DNA of 64,000 nucleotides from Chromohalobacter marismortui (lineage in GTDB: Bacteria; Pseudomonadota; Gammaproteobacteria; Pseudomonadales; Halomonadaceae), in NCBI RefSeq assembly GCF_004364315.1, contig NZ_SOBR01000003.1:62001-126000 (forward strand), written 5' to 3'. Positions 8,765 to 18,323 of this stretch are shown here, piece after piece; within the stretch, counting starts at the first letter, position 1; each line of letters opens with the position of its first letter. Made by a program: the position numbers and the translations under genes. A model generated the notes under the pieces. The model made no database searches. It was not told where the DNA came from and was given only the letters and a program-made list of their open reading frames with translations.

Positions 8765-9649
8765 TCAGCTGTCGCCGTTCACCCACTCATCGACGACCTT
8801 GGGATGGTTTTCCACCCACTTCTTGGCATTTTCATACGGATCGGCATCTTCTTCTTGGTTCATGAGCATGACCTCGCCCATTTGCTCCGGCGTCCACTCG
8901 AAGTTATCGAGGATCGCATAGGCGCCCGGCATATCTTCCTCGAGGCCCTTGCGAACGATCGTGCTGATGTGTTCCGCGTCACCGTAGACATTCTTGGGAT
9001 CATCGAGGTATTTGAGATCCCAACGCGCAAACATCCAGTGTGGCGTCCAACCGGTCACCACGATGTCGTCCTTGTTCTGGATCGCGCTGTCGAGCGCCGC
9101 CGTCATGGTGGCGCCGCTGCCCGATTGCAGGTTGATCGCATCACCAAGATCATACTCTTCGATCGCCTTCTCGGTGAGCCCCATCAACCCTGCACCAGGA
9201 TCGATACCGACGATCTCACCATCAATCATATCCGCCTTGTCGTCCAGGTTGGCGACGGAAGAGATATCGGTATAAGAGGGCGCGACAAGGCCCAGCCTGG
9301 TGCCCTGAAGGTTGGGACCAAGGTTGACGACCTTGTCTTTCACCTTCTCGAGGTACTGCTCGTGCGTCGTCGGCAGCCAAGCCGCCACCATGCCATCGGC
9401 ATCGCCATAGGCCACGGCCTGCCACATGGCAGCAGCGGAAAGTGACGACATCTCGACATCGTATCCTTGCTGTTCGAGTACCGCGCGAACCACATTGGTA
9501 GACGCCACTTCGGAGGCCCACTGGACATAGGCGAGCGTGATTTCACCCTTGCTATCCTGCGCTTGCGCGATGCCCGCATTGAGCCCTGCACCGGCGGCCA
9601 TCATGATGGCGCCATAGCGTACGGCTTTCGTCAATGAAGTGCGTGTCAT
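8765..9649 (-). CDS. proX: Glycine betaine/choline-type ABC transporter, substrate-binding protein
   Basis: A 294-residue periplasmic binding protein of the ProX/OpuAC family that captures quaternary amines such as glycine betaine. A signal peptide covers about residues 1-31 and ends at IAQAQ. The aromatic segment TGWTPHWMFARWDLKYLDDP matches the tryptophan-rich betaine site of this family. The in-frame sequence extends further upstream, but the ATG at 9649 has GGAG eight bases before it and directly precedes the signal peptide. It is last in a proV-proW-proX operon and is followed by a strong terminator. In a halophile this system imports osmoprotectants; choline or proline betaine are alternative ligands. 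Confidence 0.9.
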   Translation of the reverse strand: MTRTSLTKAVRYGAIMMAAGAGLNAGIAQAQDSKGEITLAYVQWASEVASTNVVRAVLEQQGYDVEMSSLSAAAMWQAVAYGDADGMVAAWLPTTHEQYLEKVKDKVVNLGPNLQGTRLGLVAPSYTDISSVANLDDKADMIDGEIVGIDPGAGLMGLTEKAIEEYDLGDAINLQSGSGATMTAALDSAIQNKDDIVVTGWTPHWMFARWDLKYLDDPKNVYGDAEHISTIVRKGLEEDMPGAYAILDNFEWTPEQMGEVMLMNQEEDADPYENAKKWVENHPKVVDEWVNGDS

Positions 9650-9755
9650 CGTCTTTCTCCTTCTCTTATTGATGGGAGATCTTGCCGGAACGACCTGCCG
9701 GCCGTTCCTTATCGAGCCCATGCTCGATACATGGCGCTTTGCTACGCCTTCCTGC

Positions 9756-10601
9756 TTAGCTCGTTTTCTTTCTCGGCTTGCGAAGTGCCTGCGTGATGCG
9801 GTCCAGCAACATGGCAAGGATCACCACGGCAATGCCGGCTTCGAAGCCATCGCCGGGACGCAGACGCTGAATGGCGCGCCAGACTTCGCTACCCAGGCCA
9901 TCGGCCCCGATCATGGCGGCGATCACGACCATCGACAGCGCCAGCATGATCGTCTGGTTGATACCGGCCATGATCGTCGGCAAGGAGAGCGGAAACTGTA
10001 TCTTGATCAACTTCTGTGTGCGCGTGGCGCCGAACGCATCCGCCGCTTCTATCAAGTCATTGGGGACCTGTCGAATGCCCAGTGTCGTAAAACGTATCGC
10101 CGGTGGCATCGAAAAGATCACCGTGGCAAAAATAGCCGACACGGACCCAATGCCGAAAAACGGGATGGCCGGGATCAAATACACGAAGGCCGGCATGGTC
10201 TGCATGAAATCCAGAACCGGCATGATGAAACCATAGAAGCGATCCGAAATAGCCGCAAACACCCCGAACGGCATGGCAATGACTACCGCAACCACCGTGG
10301 CGATCACCACCAACGTCAGGGTCTCGATCATCGGATCCCACAGGCCGAGGTTCCAGATCAAGGCCAGCCCCAGAACGGCCCCGATGCCTAGTTTAAGGTT
10401 GGCGACCCGCCAGCAGATCACCGCGATGATCGCCATCAGCGCCCATTCGGGCAACCACATCAGGCCATCGTTAAGCGCTGAGATACCCGTCTGGGTAACA
10501 CTGGAGATGCCTCGTGTCACATTGGAATAATGCGACGTCAAGAAATCGAGCCCCCCCTCGATGGCATCGCCGAGGGGAATGCGTGGAATATCAATCGCCA
10601 T
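9756..10601 (-). CDS. proW: Glycine betaine ABC transporter, permease
   Basis: A 281-residue inner membrane protein with about seven transmembrane segments. The cytoplasmic coupling loop is visible as EAADAFGATRTQKLIKIQFPL (about residues 186-206), the EAA motif that contacts the ATPase. The N-terminal ~60 residues are shorter than in E. coli ProW. Its ATG overlaps the proV stop by one base (TGATG), so the two are translationally coupled. It forms the channel for the osmoprotectant delivered by ProX, energised by ProV. Confidence 0.92.
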   Translation of the reverse strand: MAIDIPRIPLGDAIEGGLDFLTSHYSNVTRGISSVTQTGISALNDGLMWLPEWALMAIIAVICWRVANLKLGIGAVLGLALIWNLGLWDPMIETLTLVVIATVVAVVIAMPFGVFAAISDRFYGFIMPVLDFMQTMPAFVYLIPAIPFFGIGSVSAIFATVIFSMPPAIRFTTLGIRQVPNDLIEAADAFGATRTQKLIKIQFPLSLPTIMAGINQTIMLALSMVVIAAMIGADGLGSEVWRAIQRLRPGDGFEAGIAVVILAMLLDRITQALRKPRKKTS

Positions 10602-11809
10602 CAGTGCTCTCCCGCTTCAGCCAGTTTTTCAAGTACCGCACCCTTCACGACCACACCCAATAAACGCTGGTTGTCGTCGACGATGGCAATCGGATAGCTT
10701 TTCTCAGTGAACATGGCAAAGAGATTGTTCATCGGCTCATCCGGACCGGCCTTCGGAAAGTCGTTCTGGATCAACTCGCTGATCGTATCCTTGCCCGCCT
10801 TGGCAGCCGCATCGACGTCGTCGACATTCACGATCCCCATCAAGGTGCGATCACGGCCGATGACATAGATGGAATCCAGTCCGTTGTCGCTCATCTTGCG
10901 CAACACGGTGCGCGGCCCGTCGCCATCACGCGCCGTGGCACGCACGGGTCGCATGGCGCTATTAGCCGTGAAGACACGCGACATGTCCACGCCTTCGACG
11001 AAGCGCGCCACGTAATCGTCGGCAGGCCGGGTCAGAATCTCTTCCGGGGTACCACTCTGCACGACCTCGCCATCCTTGAGCAGGATGATGCGATCACCGA
11101 TGCTGATGGCCTCATCAAGGTCATGAGTGATGAAGATGGTGGTCTTCTTCATGCGATGCTGCAGTTCAAGCAACTCTTGCTGCATGTCCTTGCGGATGAG
11201 CGGATCAAGCGCCGAGAAGGCTTCGTCCATCAGCATCACGGTGGCATCGTTGGCCAGGGCACGGGCCAGACCGACACGCTGCTGCATGCCCCCTGAAAGC
11301 TGGCTCGGATAGGCATCCTCCCATCCATCGAGGCCTACCTGCTTGAGCGAGTTACGCGCACTTTGCACGCGTGAACTTTTCTCTACGCCGCGCACCTCGA
11401 GACCGTATTCGGCATTTTCCTGTACGGTTTTATGCGGAAACAGCGCGAAATTCTGGAAAACCATCGAGAAATGCCGACGGCGGCATTCCAATAGCTCTTT
11501 CTCATTGAGCTTGGGGATGTTCTGACCGTCGATCACGATATCCCCTTCGGTGGGCTCGATGAGACGGTTGAGACAACGAATCAGCGTCGACTTCCCGGAA
11601 CCCGAAAGCCCCATGATGACGAGGAGCTCGCCCTCACGTACGTCGAAGTCAATGTTGGAAAGACCCAGGGTCTGGCCGGTTTTTTCAAGAATTTCAGGGC
11701 GTTTTTTACCTTGGTTACGCAACTCGAGTGCTTTCTTGGGCTGCGAGCCAAACACCTTGCTCAAGCCGCGTACCTGAATCTTGATATTCGTTTCGTCCGT
11801 TTCAGTCAT
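10601..11809 (-). CDS. proV: Glycine betaine ABC transporter, ATP-binding protein with CBS domains
   Basis: A 402-residue ATPase. The Walker A motif GLSGSGKST is near residue 70, the signature LSGGMQQR near 170, and Walker B with MDEAFSALDP near 195. The C-terminal ~120 residues form two CBS domains (SIYVIGRDRTLMGIVNVDD and YPIAIVDDNQRLLGVVV), which in OpuA-type systems sense ionic strength. An upstream GTG (11875) would extend the protein by 22 residues, but the ATG at 11809 has AGG seven bases before it. It heads the operon. A good sigma-70 promoter lies about 170 bases upstream, leaving a long leader. Confidence 0.92.
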   Translation of the reverse strand: MTETDETNIKIQVRGLSKVFGSQPKKALELRNQGKKRPEILEKTGQTLGLSNIDFDVREGELLVIMGLSGSGKSTLIRCLNRLIEPTEGDIVIDGQNIPKLNEKELLECRRRHFSMVFQNFALFPHKTVQENAEYGLEVRGVEKSSRVQSARNSLKQVGLDGWEDAYPSQLSGGMQQRVGLARALANDATVMLMDEAFSALDPLIRKDMQQELLELQHRMKKTTIFITHDLDEAISIGDRIILLKDGEVVQSGTPEEILTRPADDYVARFVEGVDMSRVFTANSAMRPVRATARDGDGPRTVLRKMSDNGLDSIYVIGRDRTLMGIVNVDDVDAAAKAGKDTISELIQNDFPKAGPDEPMNNLFAMFTEKSYPIAIVDDNQRLLGVVVKGAVLEKLAEAGEH

Positions 11810-11983
11810 AGGCTTGCCTGCTTTGGTCAAGTCGTCGCCATGCCCTTGCGAAGCAAGAGCGCTCAGCAATGTCACGTTGTCACGTTGCGAGTATCTGGCG
11901 GGTCAGTCTCCTGGCTCTTGTTATGGTCATGGAGATGATGAGAAATGATCATGAAGATAATGTTGCGTTATGTTTCGTATCGA

Positions 11984-12012
11984 ATCATACCTACTTATTG
12001 ATATTGCTTCAA
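11984..12012 (-). promoter_or_regulatory. Sigma-70 promoter for proVWX
   Basis: Read on the minus strand: TTGAAG (12012-12007), a 17-base spacer, and TATGAT (11989-11984). The predicted start is near 11977, so the proV leader is about 168 bases. The region 11810-12160 holds no gene. It is AT-rich around the promoter, and I see no further structured element. Confidence 0.6.
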
Positions 12013-12160
12013 ATAAAAACAACTGATGATTGATCCATGGTTCAACAACCCACTCACGCACTCCCAAGCATCTCGATCATACCCACCCGATGGGGGCGGC
12101 AAGCGACAAAACCGACCTTCCGCAGCCTCGTCGCGACATCGAGAAGCAGACCAGAGCGCC

Positions 12161-14908
12161 TCAATCCGTCGGACTCTCCAGCCGATGGCGTTGCCAATCG
12201 CTGCTCGGCGCGTTGAGTCGCAAGGACGCCTCGACCACCTGCTCCTCCATGTTATAGCGAAAGCTGAATCCCAGGCGCTTCAGCAACGTCCGCATGGGTT
12301 GATTGTCGAGCATCACCGTGCCGACCATTTCGAGAATGCCGATCCCTCTGCAGTAGCGGATCATTTTTTCCATCAGCAGACTGCCCAGGCCATGGCCATG
12401 GAGATCATCGCGAATGATCACGGAAAATTCGGTACGGATATTGTCCGGATCGTTCCACACGCGTACCACGCCGAGCATTTCCTTGCTGCCATCGGCTTGT
12501 GCGTGCTCGGCAATGAACGCCATTTGGCGGTCGTAATTGATCTGTGCCAGTACGGCCAGGTCGCGCTGGGTCAGGTCCGCCTTGTGATGGAAATAACGAA
12601 AGCGAATGCTTTCTTCGGAAAGACGCTCATGGAAAAGCGTGATCAACGGGGCATCTTCGCCACGGATCGGACGTACCTCGACATCCATGCCATTACCCAA
12701 TACCCGCCACTCTCGCAGCTCTTCGGGATACGGCATGATCGCATGGCGCGCGGGCTGGCCCAGGTCCATGGCAAAGTCCACCGCCACCACACCATCGCGG
12801 TTGAGCAATAATGGATTGAGCTCCAGCCCTTGGAGCTCGGGCAAGTCCGACGCCATCTGCGAGAGCTTGACCAGCAATTCGCAGAGACGCTCGATGTCCT
12901 GTTCGGAATCGGCGGCATGCTCGCAAATCAAGCGGTACGCATGCGTGCGCGCCACCAGCTCGTTGGCCAGCGTCATGTTCAGGGGCGGCAAGGCCACCTG
13001 ACGATCCGCCAGCACATTGATCTTATAGCCGCCGGTACCGAAGACAATGACCGGCCCGAACACCGGGTCACGCGTAATGCCCGCGCAGAGTTGCATCGAC
13101 GCCTTGCCACGCTGCATGCGTTGCAGGCAATAACTGAAAATCGGGCTTTCAGGGAATTTTTCGCGGACCTTGTCACCTAGACGCCGCACGCCATCGGCCA
13201 CCTGCTCCGGCGTCTCGAGATCTTGCAGCAAGCCCGCGGAGAGCTTATGCGGGTGCTTGCGATAGCGAAACGGCACGCAGTTATGCGCATGCACGATTTT
13301 CAGTGCCATGGGACCCTCGATGTCTCGCGCCGCCTGCAGCGCTTCCTCGGGGCTGAACACATACTGACTCGGCGCCGACGGTATGCCATAAGCAGCCAGA
13401 ACGTCGGCAGTTTCCTGATGCGTCAGGCGGTCACGATGACGCTGCTTGGCGGCAGCGATCAAGCGATGGCAGCGGGCGCGAATATCGGGCTGGGTGGTGA
13501 AAGGCAGGCTGGGCGGCGTTTCCTGCAGGAGCGTTTGCACACGCTGATAATCGACCATGTGCATGAACGCCTTGACCGCTTTTTCTGGGGAGATATAGGT
13601 GGGGATACCCGCCAGATTGCACTCGTGGCGTGCCTTGAGTGCCTCCTCGAGCCCCATCCAACTGGTCAACAGGTTGCGCTTGAAGCGTTTACGATTGGCG
13701 ATCAACGCCTCGGCCGTAATCTTGGACGGCGCGAGTCGCGTCGGTGCGTGCACGACCAGTACGGCATCCACGTTGGCATCGGCCGCCACGATTTCCAACG
13801 CATCGACGAAGCGTTCAGGCGAGGCATTGCCGCCCAGATCGACGGGATTGCGCCCCGGCAGGCTGACATCGAATTCTCCCTGCACCAGCGCATCGCGGGT
13901 AACGTCGGTCAAGTCTGCCAGTTTTCCGCCAGCAATCACCAACTTGTCGATCGCCAAGAGCGCCGGTCCCAGGCCATTCGCCACGATGGCCAAGCGATCG
14001 CCGCGCAACGGCCGCATGCGCGTCAATGTTTCCAATGCATCGAACAACTCATCGGAATCGTTCACGCGCACGACCCCGGCACGCGCCAGTGCGGCGTCGA
14101 ATACCACGTCACGATTGTCGATCCCCGGTGTCCGAGGCTCATGGGTGAGCGTCGACTGCGGCGAGCGTCCACTCTTGATCGCCAATACCAGACGGTTGCG
14201 CGAGGCATCACGCAACGCGGTCATGAAATGCTGTGCATCGTGCACGCGTTCCAGATGCAGCAGCAGCGCGCGTGTCGGTGAGTACTGGTTGATGTAATCC
14301 ATCAGGTCGGAGAGCATCACATCGACGCTGTCACCCAATGTCACCAGATGCGAGAAACCAATACCGCGCCCCGCTGCCCAGTCGATCATGGCATTACCGA
14401 GCATCCCCGACTGGCCTAGATAAGCGACGCGCCCTGCCTTGATCGGCTGGCTCGCATAGGTGGCATTGAGCTTGCTGCCGGGGACCACGATCCCCAGGCA
14501 CTCAGGCCCCAGGACTCGAATGCCCGAACGCAACGCCGCCGTGAGCATTCGCTCTCGGAGCGAGCCACCATCCTGGGTGCGATCATCGAGGTAGGACCCA
14601 CCGGACAGCACCAGGGCCGCACGCGCGCCCAACTTGCCCAGCGCCTCGATACTAAGCGGTACCCCTTCCACAGGGTTGCAAAGGATCGCCAGGTCCGGCA
14701 CCGCGGGCAGGTCCGCGATACGCTTTACACAGGGGGCGCCGTATACCGTGTCGTAACCGCGCGGATTCACTGCCCACAGCGTGCCGGTAAAACCGGCCTC
14801 GAGCAGGTTGCCGAGCACCATGCCGCCCATCGAAAGCGGCTTTTCCGACGCGCCGATCACTGCCACGCTATGTGGCTCGAAAAAATGACGCAGAAAACGC
14901 GTTCCCAC
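12161..14908 (-). CDS. Protein lysine acetyltransferase, Pat/PatZ type (ADP-forming acyl-CoA synthetase-like plus GNAT)
   Basis: A 915-residue fusion. Residues 1-~450 are a CoA-binding and succinyl-CoA-ligase-like region (VAVIGASEKPLSMGGMVLGN, later VLSGGSYLD and AYLGQSGMLGNAMIDW). Residues ~480-700 resemble the ATP-grasp half. Residues ~740-890 are a GNAT acetyltransferase (EVRPIRGEDAPLI, then VIIRDDLHGHGLGSLLMEK, the acetyl-CoA loop). This architecture is that of Pat/PatZ (YfiQ), which acetylates lysines, for example in acetyl-CoA synthetase. It is divergent from a histone-deacetylase-family enzyme, with about 200 bases between starts, suggesting a matched writer and eraser. Whether the synthetase half is active is unknown; in PatZ it is thought to be regulatory. 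Confidence 0.88.
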   Translation of the reverse strand: MGTRFLRHFFEPHSVAVIGASEKPLSMGGMVLGNLLEAGFTGTLWAVNPRGYDTVYGAPCVKRIADLPAVPDLAILCNPVEGVPLSIEALGKLGARAALVLSGGSYLDDRTQDGGSLRERMLTAALRSGIRVLGPECLGIVVPGSKLNATYASQPIKAGRVAYLGQSGMLGNAMIDWAAGRGIGFSHLVTLGDSVDVMLSDLMDYINQYSPTRALLLHLERVHDAQHFMTALRDASRNRLVLAIKSGRSPQSTLTHEPRTPGIDNRDVVFDAALARAGVVRVNDSDELFDALETLTRMRPLRGDRLAIVANGLGPALLAIDKLVIAGGKLADLTDVTRDALVQGEFDVSLPGRNPVDLGGNASPERFVDALEIVAADANVDAVLVVHAPTRLAPSKITAEALIANRKRFKRNLLTSWMGLEEALKARHECNLAGIPTYISPEKAVKAFMHMVDYQRVQTLLQETPPSLPFTTQPDIRARCHRLIAAAKQRHRDRLTHQETADVLAAYGIPSAPSQYVFSPEEALQAARDIEGPMALKIVHAHNCVPFRYRKHPHKLSAGLLQDLETPEQVADGVRRLGDKVREKFPESPIFSYCLQRMQRGKASMQLCAGITRDPVFGPVIVFGTGGYKINVLADRQVALPPLNMTLANELVARTHAYRLICEHAADSEQDIERLCELLVKLSQMASDLPELQGLELNPLLLNRDGVVAVDFAMDLGQPARHAIMPYPEELREWRVLGNGMDVEVRPIRGEDAPLITLFHERLSEESIRFRYFHHKADLTQRDLAVLAQINYDRQMAFIAEHAQADGSKEMLGVVRVWNDPDNIRTEFSVIIRDDLHGHGLGSLLMEKMIRYCRGIGILEMVGTVMLDNQPMRTLLKRLGFSFRYNMEEQVVEASLRLNAPSSDWQRHRLESPTD

Positions 14909-15107
14909 AGCAATCTCCCCCGCTTGGTCCGACCTTGCCGCTCATCCTCACGCTCGGGCGGCCTCACTTCAACTCGCCATGACTGTAGCGACATGGCATC
15001 GTTCGACCTATGGGCACTGTTCTATCATCCTATCAGGCCTTAAGGTCCCACGCGGACAGTCTGCGCCCATCGTCTCAGCCCATAGACGCCCTCTGGATGG
15101 AGTTCCC

Positions 15108-16046
15108 ATGATTACTGCGTATATTACCCACCCCGATTGCATGCGGCATTTCATGGGGCCGAGCCATCCCGAGAGTCCCAAGCGCTTGGAGGCCATTCGC
15201 GCACGCTTGGCCTTGAGCGGGGTGCTGACGCATACCATGCAATCCGAAGCGCAACCGGTAACAGCGCAGACGCTGGCCCGCGTCCACTGCCCTCAATACC
15301 TGGAAATGCTGGCGACGCGCTCCCCCCAGCAAGGCTTGAGCGAACTCGACGCCGAGACCCACATGAACCAGGACACGCTGGCCGCCGCGGGCGTCGCCGC
15401 CGGCGCCGTCGTGCGCGGTGTCGATCAGGTCTTCCGACACCAGGCGGACAACGTCTTCTGTGCCGTGCGCCCCCCCGGTCATCATGCCGAACGCTGCTCG
15501 GCCATGGGGTTTTGCTTCTACAACAACGTGGCCATCGGCGTGGCCCACGCCCGCCAGCGCTATGATGTCGAGCGTATCGCCGTGTTGGATTTCGACGTCC
15601 ACCAGGGCAACGGGACGATCGACATCTTCAAGGATGACCCAGGCGTCCTGGTCTGTTCGAGCTTCCAGTCGCCCTTTTATCCTTGGCGCTATCAGGACGA
15701 CACATGGGACAACATCATCAACACCCCTTTGTCTGCAGGCGCCGGGGGCCATGAGTTTCGTCATCGCGTGGAAAACCAGTGGCTCCCCGCCCTCCAGGCG
15801 TTCAAGCCACAGTTGATCATGCTGTCGGCGGGCTTCGATGCTCACCGCGACGATCCGATGGCGAGCCTCAACCTCGTCGAGGCCGACTATTACTGGGTGA
15901 CACAACTCGCCCTGGACATAGCGCGCATCTACGCCGAAGGACGCCTGGTTTCGGTACTCGAGGGCGGGTACCATCTGGACGCGCTGGGCAGTAGTGTCGA
16001 GGCCCATCTCAAGGCGCTGCTGGGCTTTCCTCTCGGCGACCCCTGA
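15108..16046 (+). CDS. Histone deacetylase family protein (lysine or acetylpolyamine deacetylase)
   Basis: A 312-residue zinc hydrolase of the HDAC/AcuC/acetylpolyamine amidohydrolase superfamily. The family hallmarks are all present: RPPGHHAE (tandem His), FDFDVHQGNGT region with the zinc-binding Asp-x-His, and GFDAHRDDPM with the second zinc Asp, plus EGGYHLDALG. It hydrolyses acetyl groups from lysine side chains or from acetylated polyamines. The ATG at 15108 has GGAG six bases upstream and begins the conserved MITAYITHPDCMRHFMGPSH sequence; longer in-frame upstream sequence is not conserved-looking. Its neighbours offer both readings: a divergent Pat acetyltransferase (protein acetylation), and a downstream XRE-cupin regulator with an APC permease (polyamine uptake). 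Confidence 0.9.
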   Translation: MITAYITHPDCMRHFMGPSHPESPKRLEAIRARLALSGVLTHTMQSEAQPVTAQTLARVHCPQYLEMLATRSPQQGLSELDAETHMNQDTLAAAGVAAGAVVRGVDQVFRHQADNVFCAVRPPGHHAERCSAMGFCFYNNVAIGVAHARQRYDVERIAVLDFDVHQGNGTIDIFKDDPGVLVCSSFQSPFYPWRYQDDTWDNIINTPLSAGAGGHEFRHRVENQWLPALQAFKPQLIMLSAGFDAHRDDPMASLNLVEADYYWVTQLALDIARIYAEGRLVSVLEGGYHLDALGSSVEAHLKALLGFPLGDP

Positions 16047-16131
16047 GCATCTCCGAACGGCACTCGGCTCGCCCCGTGCCTACCGGGCTGTGGTATCCTG
16101 ACGGAAACTTTATTTCCTATCGTGGACCCCC

Positions 16132-16764
16132 ATGGCTGCCCAAACCGATAGCGACGCCGCCCTGCGCATCGCCTCCGGACGCAAAGCGTTCGTCGAGCCG
16201 CTACGCTTGGGTGATCGCCTCAAGGAAATTCGCCTGTCCAACCATTGGACCCTGGAAGACGTCAGCCAACGCACCGGCTTGGCACGCTCGACGCTTTCCA
16301 AGATCGAAAACGACCAGATATCGCCGACCTTCAGCGCCGTGCAGAAACTCATCGGCGGCCTGGGAATCGATCTGCCGCAACTGCTGACACCGCCCAAGCC
16401 ACAATCACGCACTCTCGGTCGCCGAGACCTGACCCGCGTCGGCGAGGGTCAGCAGCATCCCACCCCTACCTATGAGCACGAGCTCCTCTCGTGGCAGCTG
16501 GCCCAGAAGCGGATGATTCCCTTCAAGACCATCGTCCGTGCGCGCAGCTTCGACGAATTCCAGGAGTGGGTCCGCCATGACGGCGAGGAATTCCTGATGG
16601 TCCTCGACGGTGACATCCTGCTGTATACCGAGTTCTACGAACCGCTGCACCTGACCCACGGCGACAGCATCTATTTCGACAGCGACATGGGCCACGCCCT
16701 GGTGTCCGTCAGCGACGCCGACGCCGTCGTGCTCTCCGTATGCACGCGCGGCGAGAACGCGTGA
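16132..16764 (+). CDS. XRE-family regulator with C-terminal cupin domain
   Basis: A 210-residue DNA-binding regulator. A helix-turn-helix occupies about residues 27-80 (LKEIRLSNHWTLEDVSQRTG, then ARSTLSKIENDQISP). A cupin barrel fills about 115-205 (DGEEFLMVLDGDILLYTEFY, then HGDSIYFDSDMGHALVSVSD). Regulators of this design often control amine or amino-acid catabolism and sense a small ligand in the cupin. It starts 85 bases after the deacetylase gene in the same direction and converges on the APC permease gene, which it may regulate. The N-terminal ~20 residues before the helix-turn-helix are not conserved-looking. Confidence 0.88.
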   Translation: MAAQTDSDAALRIASGRKAFVEPLRLGDRLKEIRLSNHWTLEDVSQRTGLARSTLSKIENDQISPTFSAVQKLIGGLGIDLPQLLTPPKPQSRTLGRRDLTRVGEGQQHPTPTYEHELLSWQLAQKRMIPFKTIVRARSFDEFQEWVRHDGEEFLMVLDGDILLYTEFYEPLHLTHGDSIYFDSDMGHALVSVSDADAVVLSVCTRGENA

Positions 16765-16773
16765 TCGCCCATT

Positions 16774-16802
16774 AAAAAAGCGCCCGGCTCAAGGCCGGGC
16801 GC
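16774..16802. terminator. Terminator between regulator and permease genes
   Basis: GCGCCCGGC (16780-16788) pairs with GCCGGGCGC (16794-16802) around a 5-base loop. The AAAAAA at 16774-16779 gives a T run for minus-strand transcripts, so it mainly ends the APC permease message. It may also serve the regulator gene coming from the other side. Confidence 0.85.
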
Positions 16803-16833
16803 GTTCCACTTCTTCATTGCGATGTTGACGCCT

Positions 16834-18294
16834 TCAATCAATATCCTTGACGGCGCTATCGCCGGAAAGCTCGCGGGCCATCATGCGGTCACTGTACGCC
16901 ACGCCATAGCGCTTGCGCGCCCATAGGTACATTCCCAGCCCCAGCAACATCCACGCACCGAAGACGACCCACTCGATCGGCAACAACGCCGAGGGGCTGC
17001 CCGGCAGATAGAGACTCACCATCCCCAACGACAACGCCACCGCAACGATGCCGACCCACTTGCCATAGGGCACCTTGAAGGGGCGCGGCATATCGGCGTT
17101 CTTGTAACGCATCACCACGAACGACAGCGCCACGAACAAATACGCGATGACGATGCCCAGCCCACCGGCGTCCACCAACCACACCAGCATCGGACGGCCG
17201 AAAAACGGCGCCAGGCAGGAGACCGCGCCGATCATGATGACTGCGTTGCTGGGCGTCTTGTAGCGTGGGTGAAGCTTGCCCAGAAACGCTGGCAGCATCC
17301 CTGCATGCGCAAGAGCATAAACGGCCCGGGAGCCACCAATGTAGAAGGCATTCCAGCTCGTGATGATCCCCGCGATGCCCGCCACCACCATCAGCTTGCC
17401 GGCCCAGGGCGCCGCAAAAACGGCCTGCATGGCATCCGGCACCGCCAGCGTGGAAGCTTCCAGTGCCTGCGGATCGAGCATCAGCGACGTTCCGAGGATG
17501 ATCAAGGCATACCAGAACACCGCCAGAATGACCGAGATCATCAGCACCTTGCCGATATCGCGAAATGGCAGATCGATTTCCTCGGCCGCCTGCGGGATGA
17601 CATCGAAACCCACGAACATGAACGGCACCATGATCATGACCATCATGATGCCACCCACGAGGCCGTTCTCGACGTTGAACAGAGGCTCCATGTGAGCCGT
17701 GTCTCCGGTAAACAGTGCCCCGGTGATGAACATCACGCCCACCACCAGGATCAGAATCGTCACCAGTTTCTGTACCAAGGCCGCCGTGCGAATGCCAATG
17801 TAATTGATCGCCATCATGACCAGCGAGCCGACGACGCCGACGGCCACCCAGGTCGCTTCGACCTCCCAGCCCGCAATCGTCCACAGATGGCCGACGGCAT
17901 AGCCGGGAAACAGATTCTCGAATACCGTAGGCAAGGCCACGGCCTCAAACGACACCACGCTCATGTAGCCCAGCACGATGGTCCAAGTACAGAGGAACGA
18001 GGCGAAATGCCCCAGAGCATGATAACTGTATACGTGCTCACCTCCGACCTGCGGCATCGCCGACGCCAGCTCGGCATACGTCAAGCCCACCAAGACGATG
18101 GCAATGCCGCCGATGACAAAGGCCAGGATGGCGCCTAGACTCCCTGCCGACTGGATCCAGTTGCCGGTCATGACGATCCAGCCCCACCCCACCATGGCGC
18201 CGAACGCCAATGCGAGCACATCCTTGCGCGCCAGCACGCGCGTCAGCTCGCTTGCCTCTTTGGAAGACGTTGTTCGATTCATCGCGATACTCAT
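16834..18294 (-). CDS. APC family amino acid/amine permease
   Basis: A 486-residue secondary transporter with about twelve transmembrane segments. The first-helix motif FGAMVGWGWIVMTG (about residues 31-44) is the substrate-binding glycine loop typical of the amino acid-polyamine-organocation superfamily. A second characteristic loop is VPFMFVGFDVIPQAAEEID near residue 223. The substrate cannot be fixed from sequence; the neighbouring XRE-cupin regulator and deacetylase make an amine or polyamine attractive. Two ATGs, at 18294 and 18282, are possible starts and neither has a strong ribosome site. An inverted repeat lies 30-90 bases upstream. Confidence 0.88.
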   Translation of the reverse strand: MSIAMNRTTSSKEASELTRVLARKDVLALAFGAMVGWGWIVMTGNWIQSAGSLGAILAFVIGGIAIVLVGLTYAELASAMPQVGGEHVYSYHALGHFASFLCTWTIVLGYMSVVSFEAVALPTVFENLFPGYAVGHLWTIAGWEVEATWVAVGVVGSLVMMAINYIGIRTAALVQKLVTILILVVGVMFITGALFTGDTAHMEPLFNVENGLVGGIMMVMIMVPFMFVGFDVIPQAAEEIDLPFRDIGKVLMISVILAVFWYALIILGTSLMLDPQALEASTLAVPDAMQAVFAAPWAGKLMVVAGIAGIITSWNAFYIGGSRAVYALAHAGMLPAFLGKLHPRYKTPSNAVIMIGAVSCLAPFFGRPMLVWLVDAGGLGIVIAYLFVALSFVVMRYKNADMPRPFKVPYGKWVGIVAVALSLGMVSLYLPGSPSALLPIEWVVFGAWMLLGLGMYLWARKRYGVAYSDRMMARELSGDSAVKDID

Positions 18295-18323
18295 TTATGG
18301 AAAGCGGTATTGTTGATGTGCAC

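Noticed and set aside
12026-14297. Long plus-strand frames opposite the Pat gene
   Set aside because: The compositions are His/Gln/Arg-rich with no recognisable domain, while the minus-strand frame carries CoA-binding and GNAT motifs throughout.
17269-18138. 289-residue plus-strand frame across the APC permease
   Set aside because: It is antisense to a membrane protein and consists of charged, low-information sequence.
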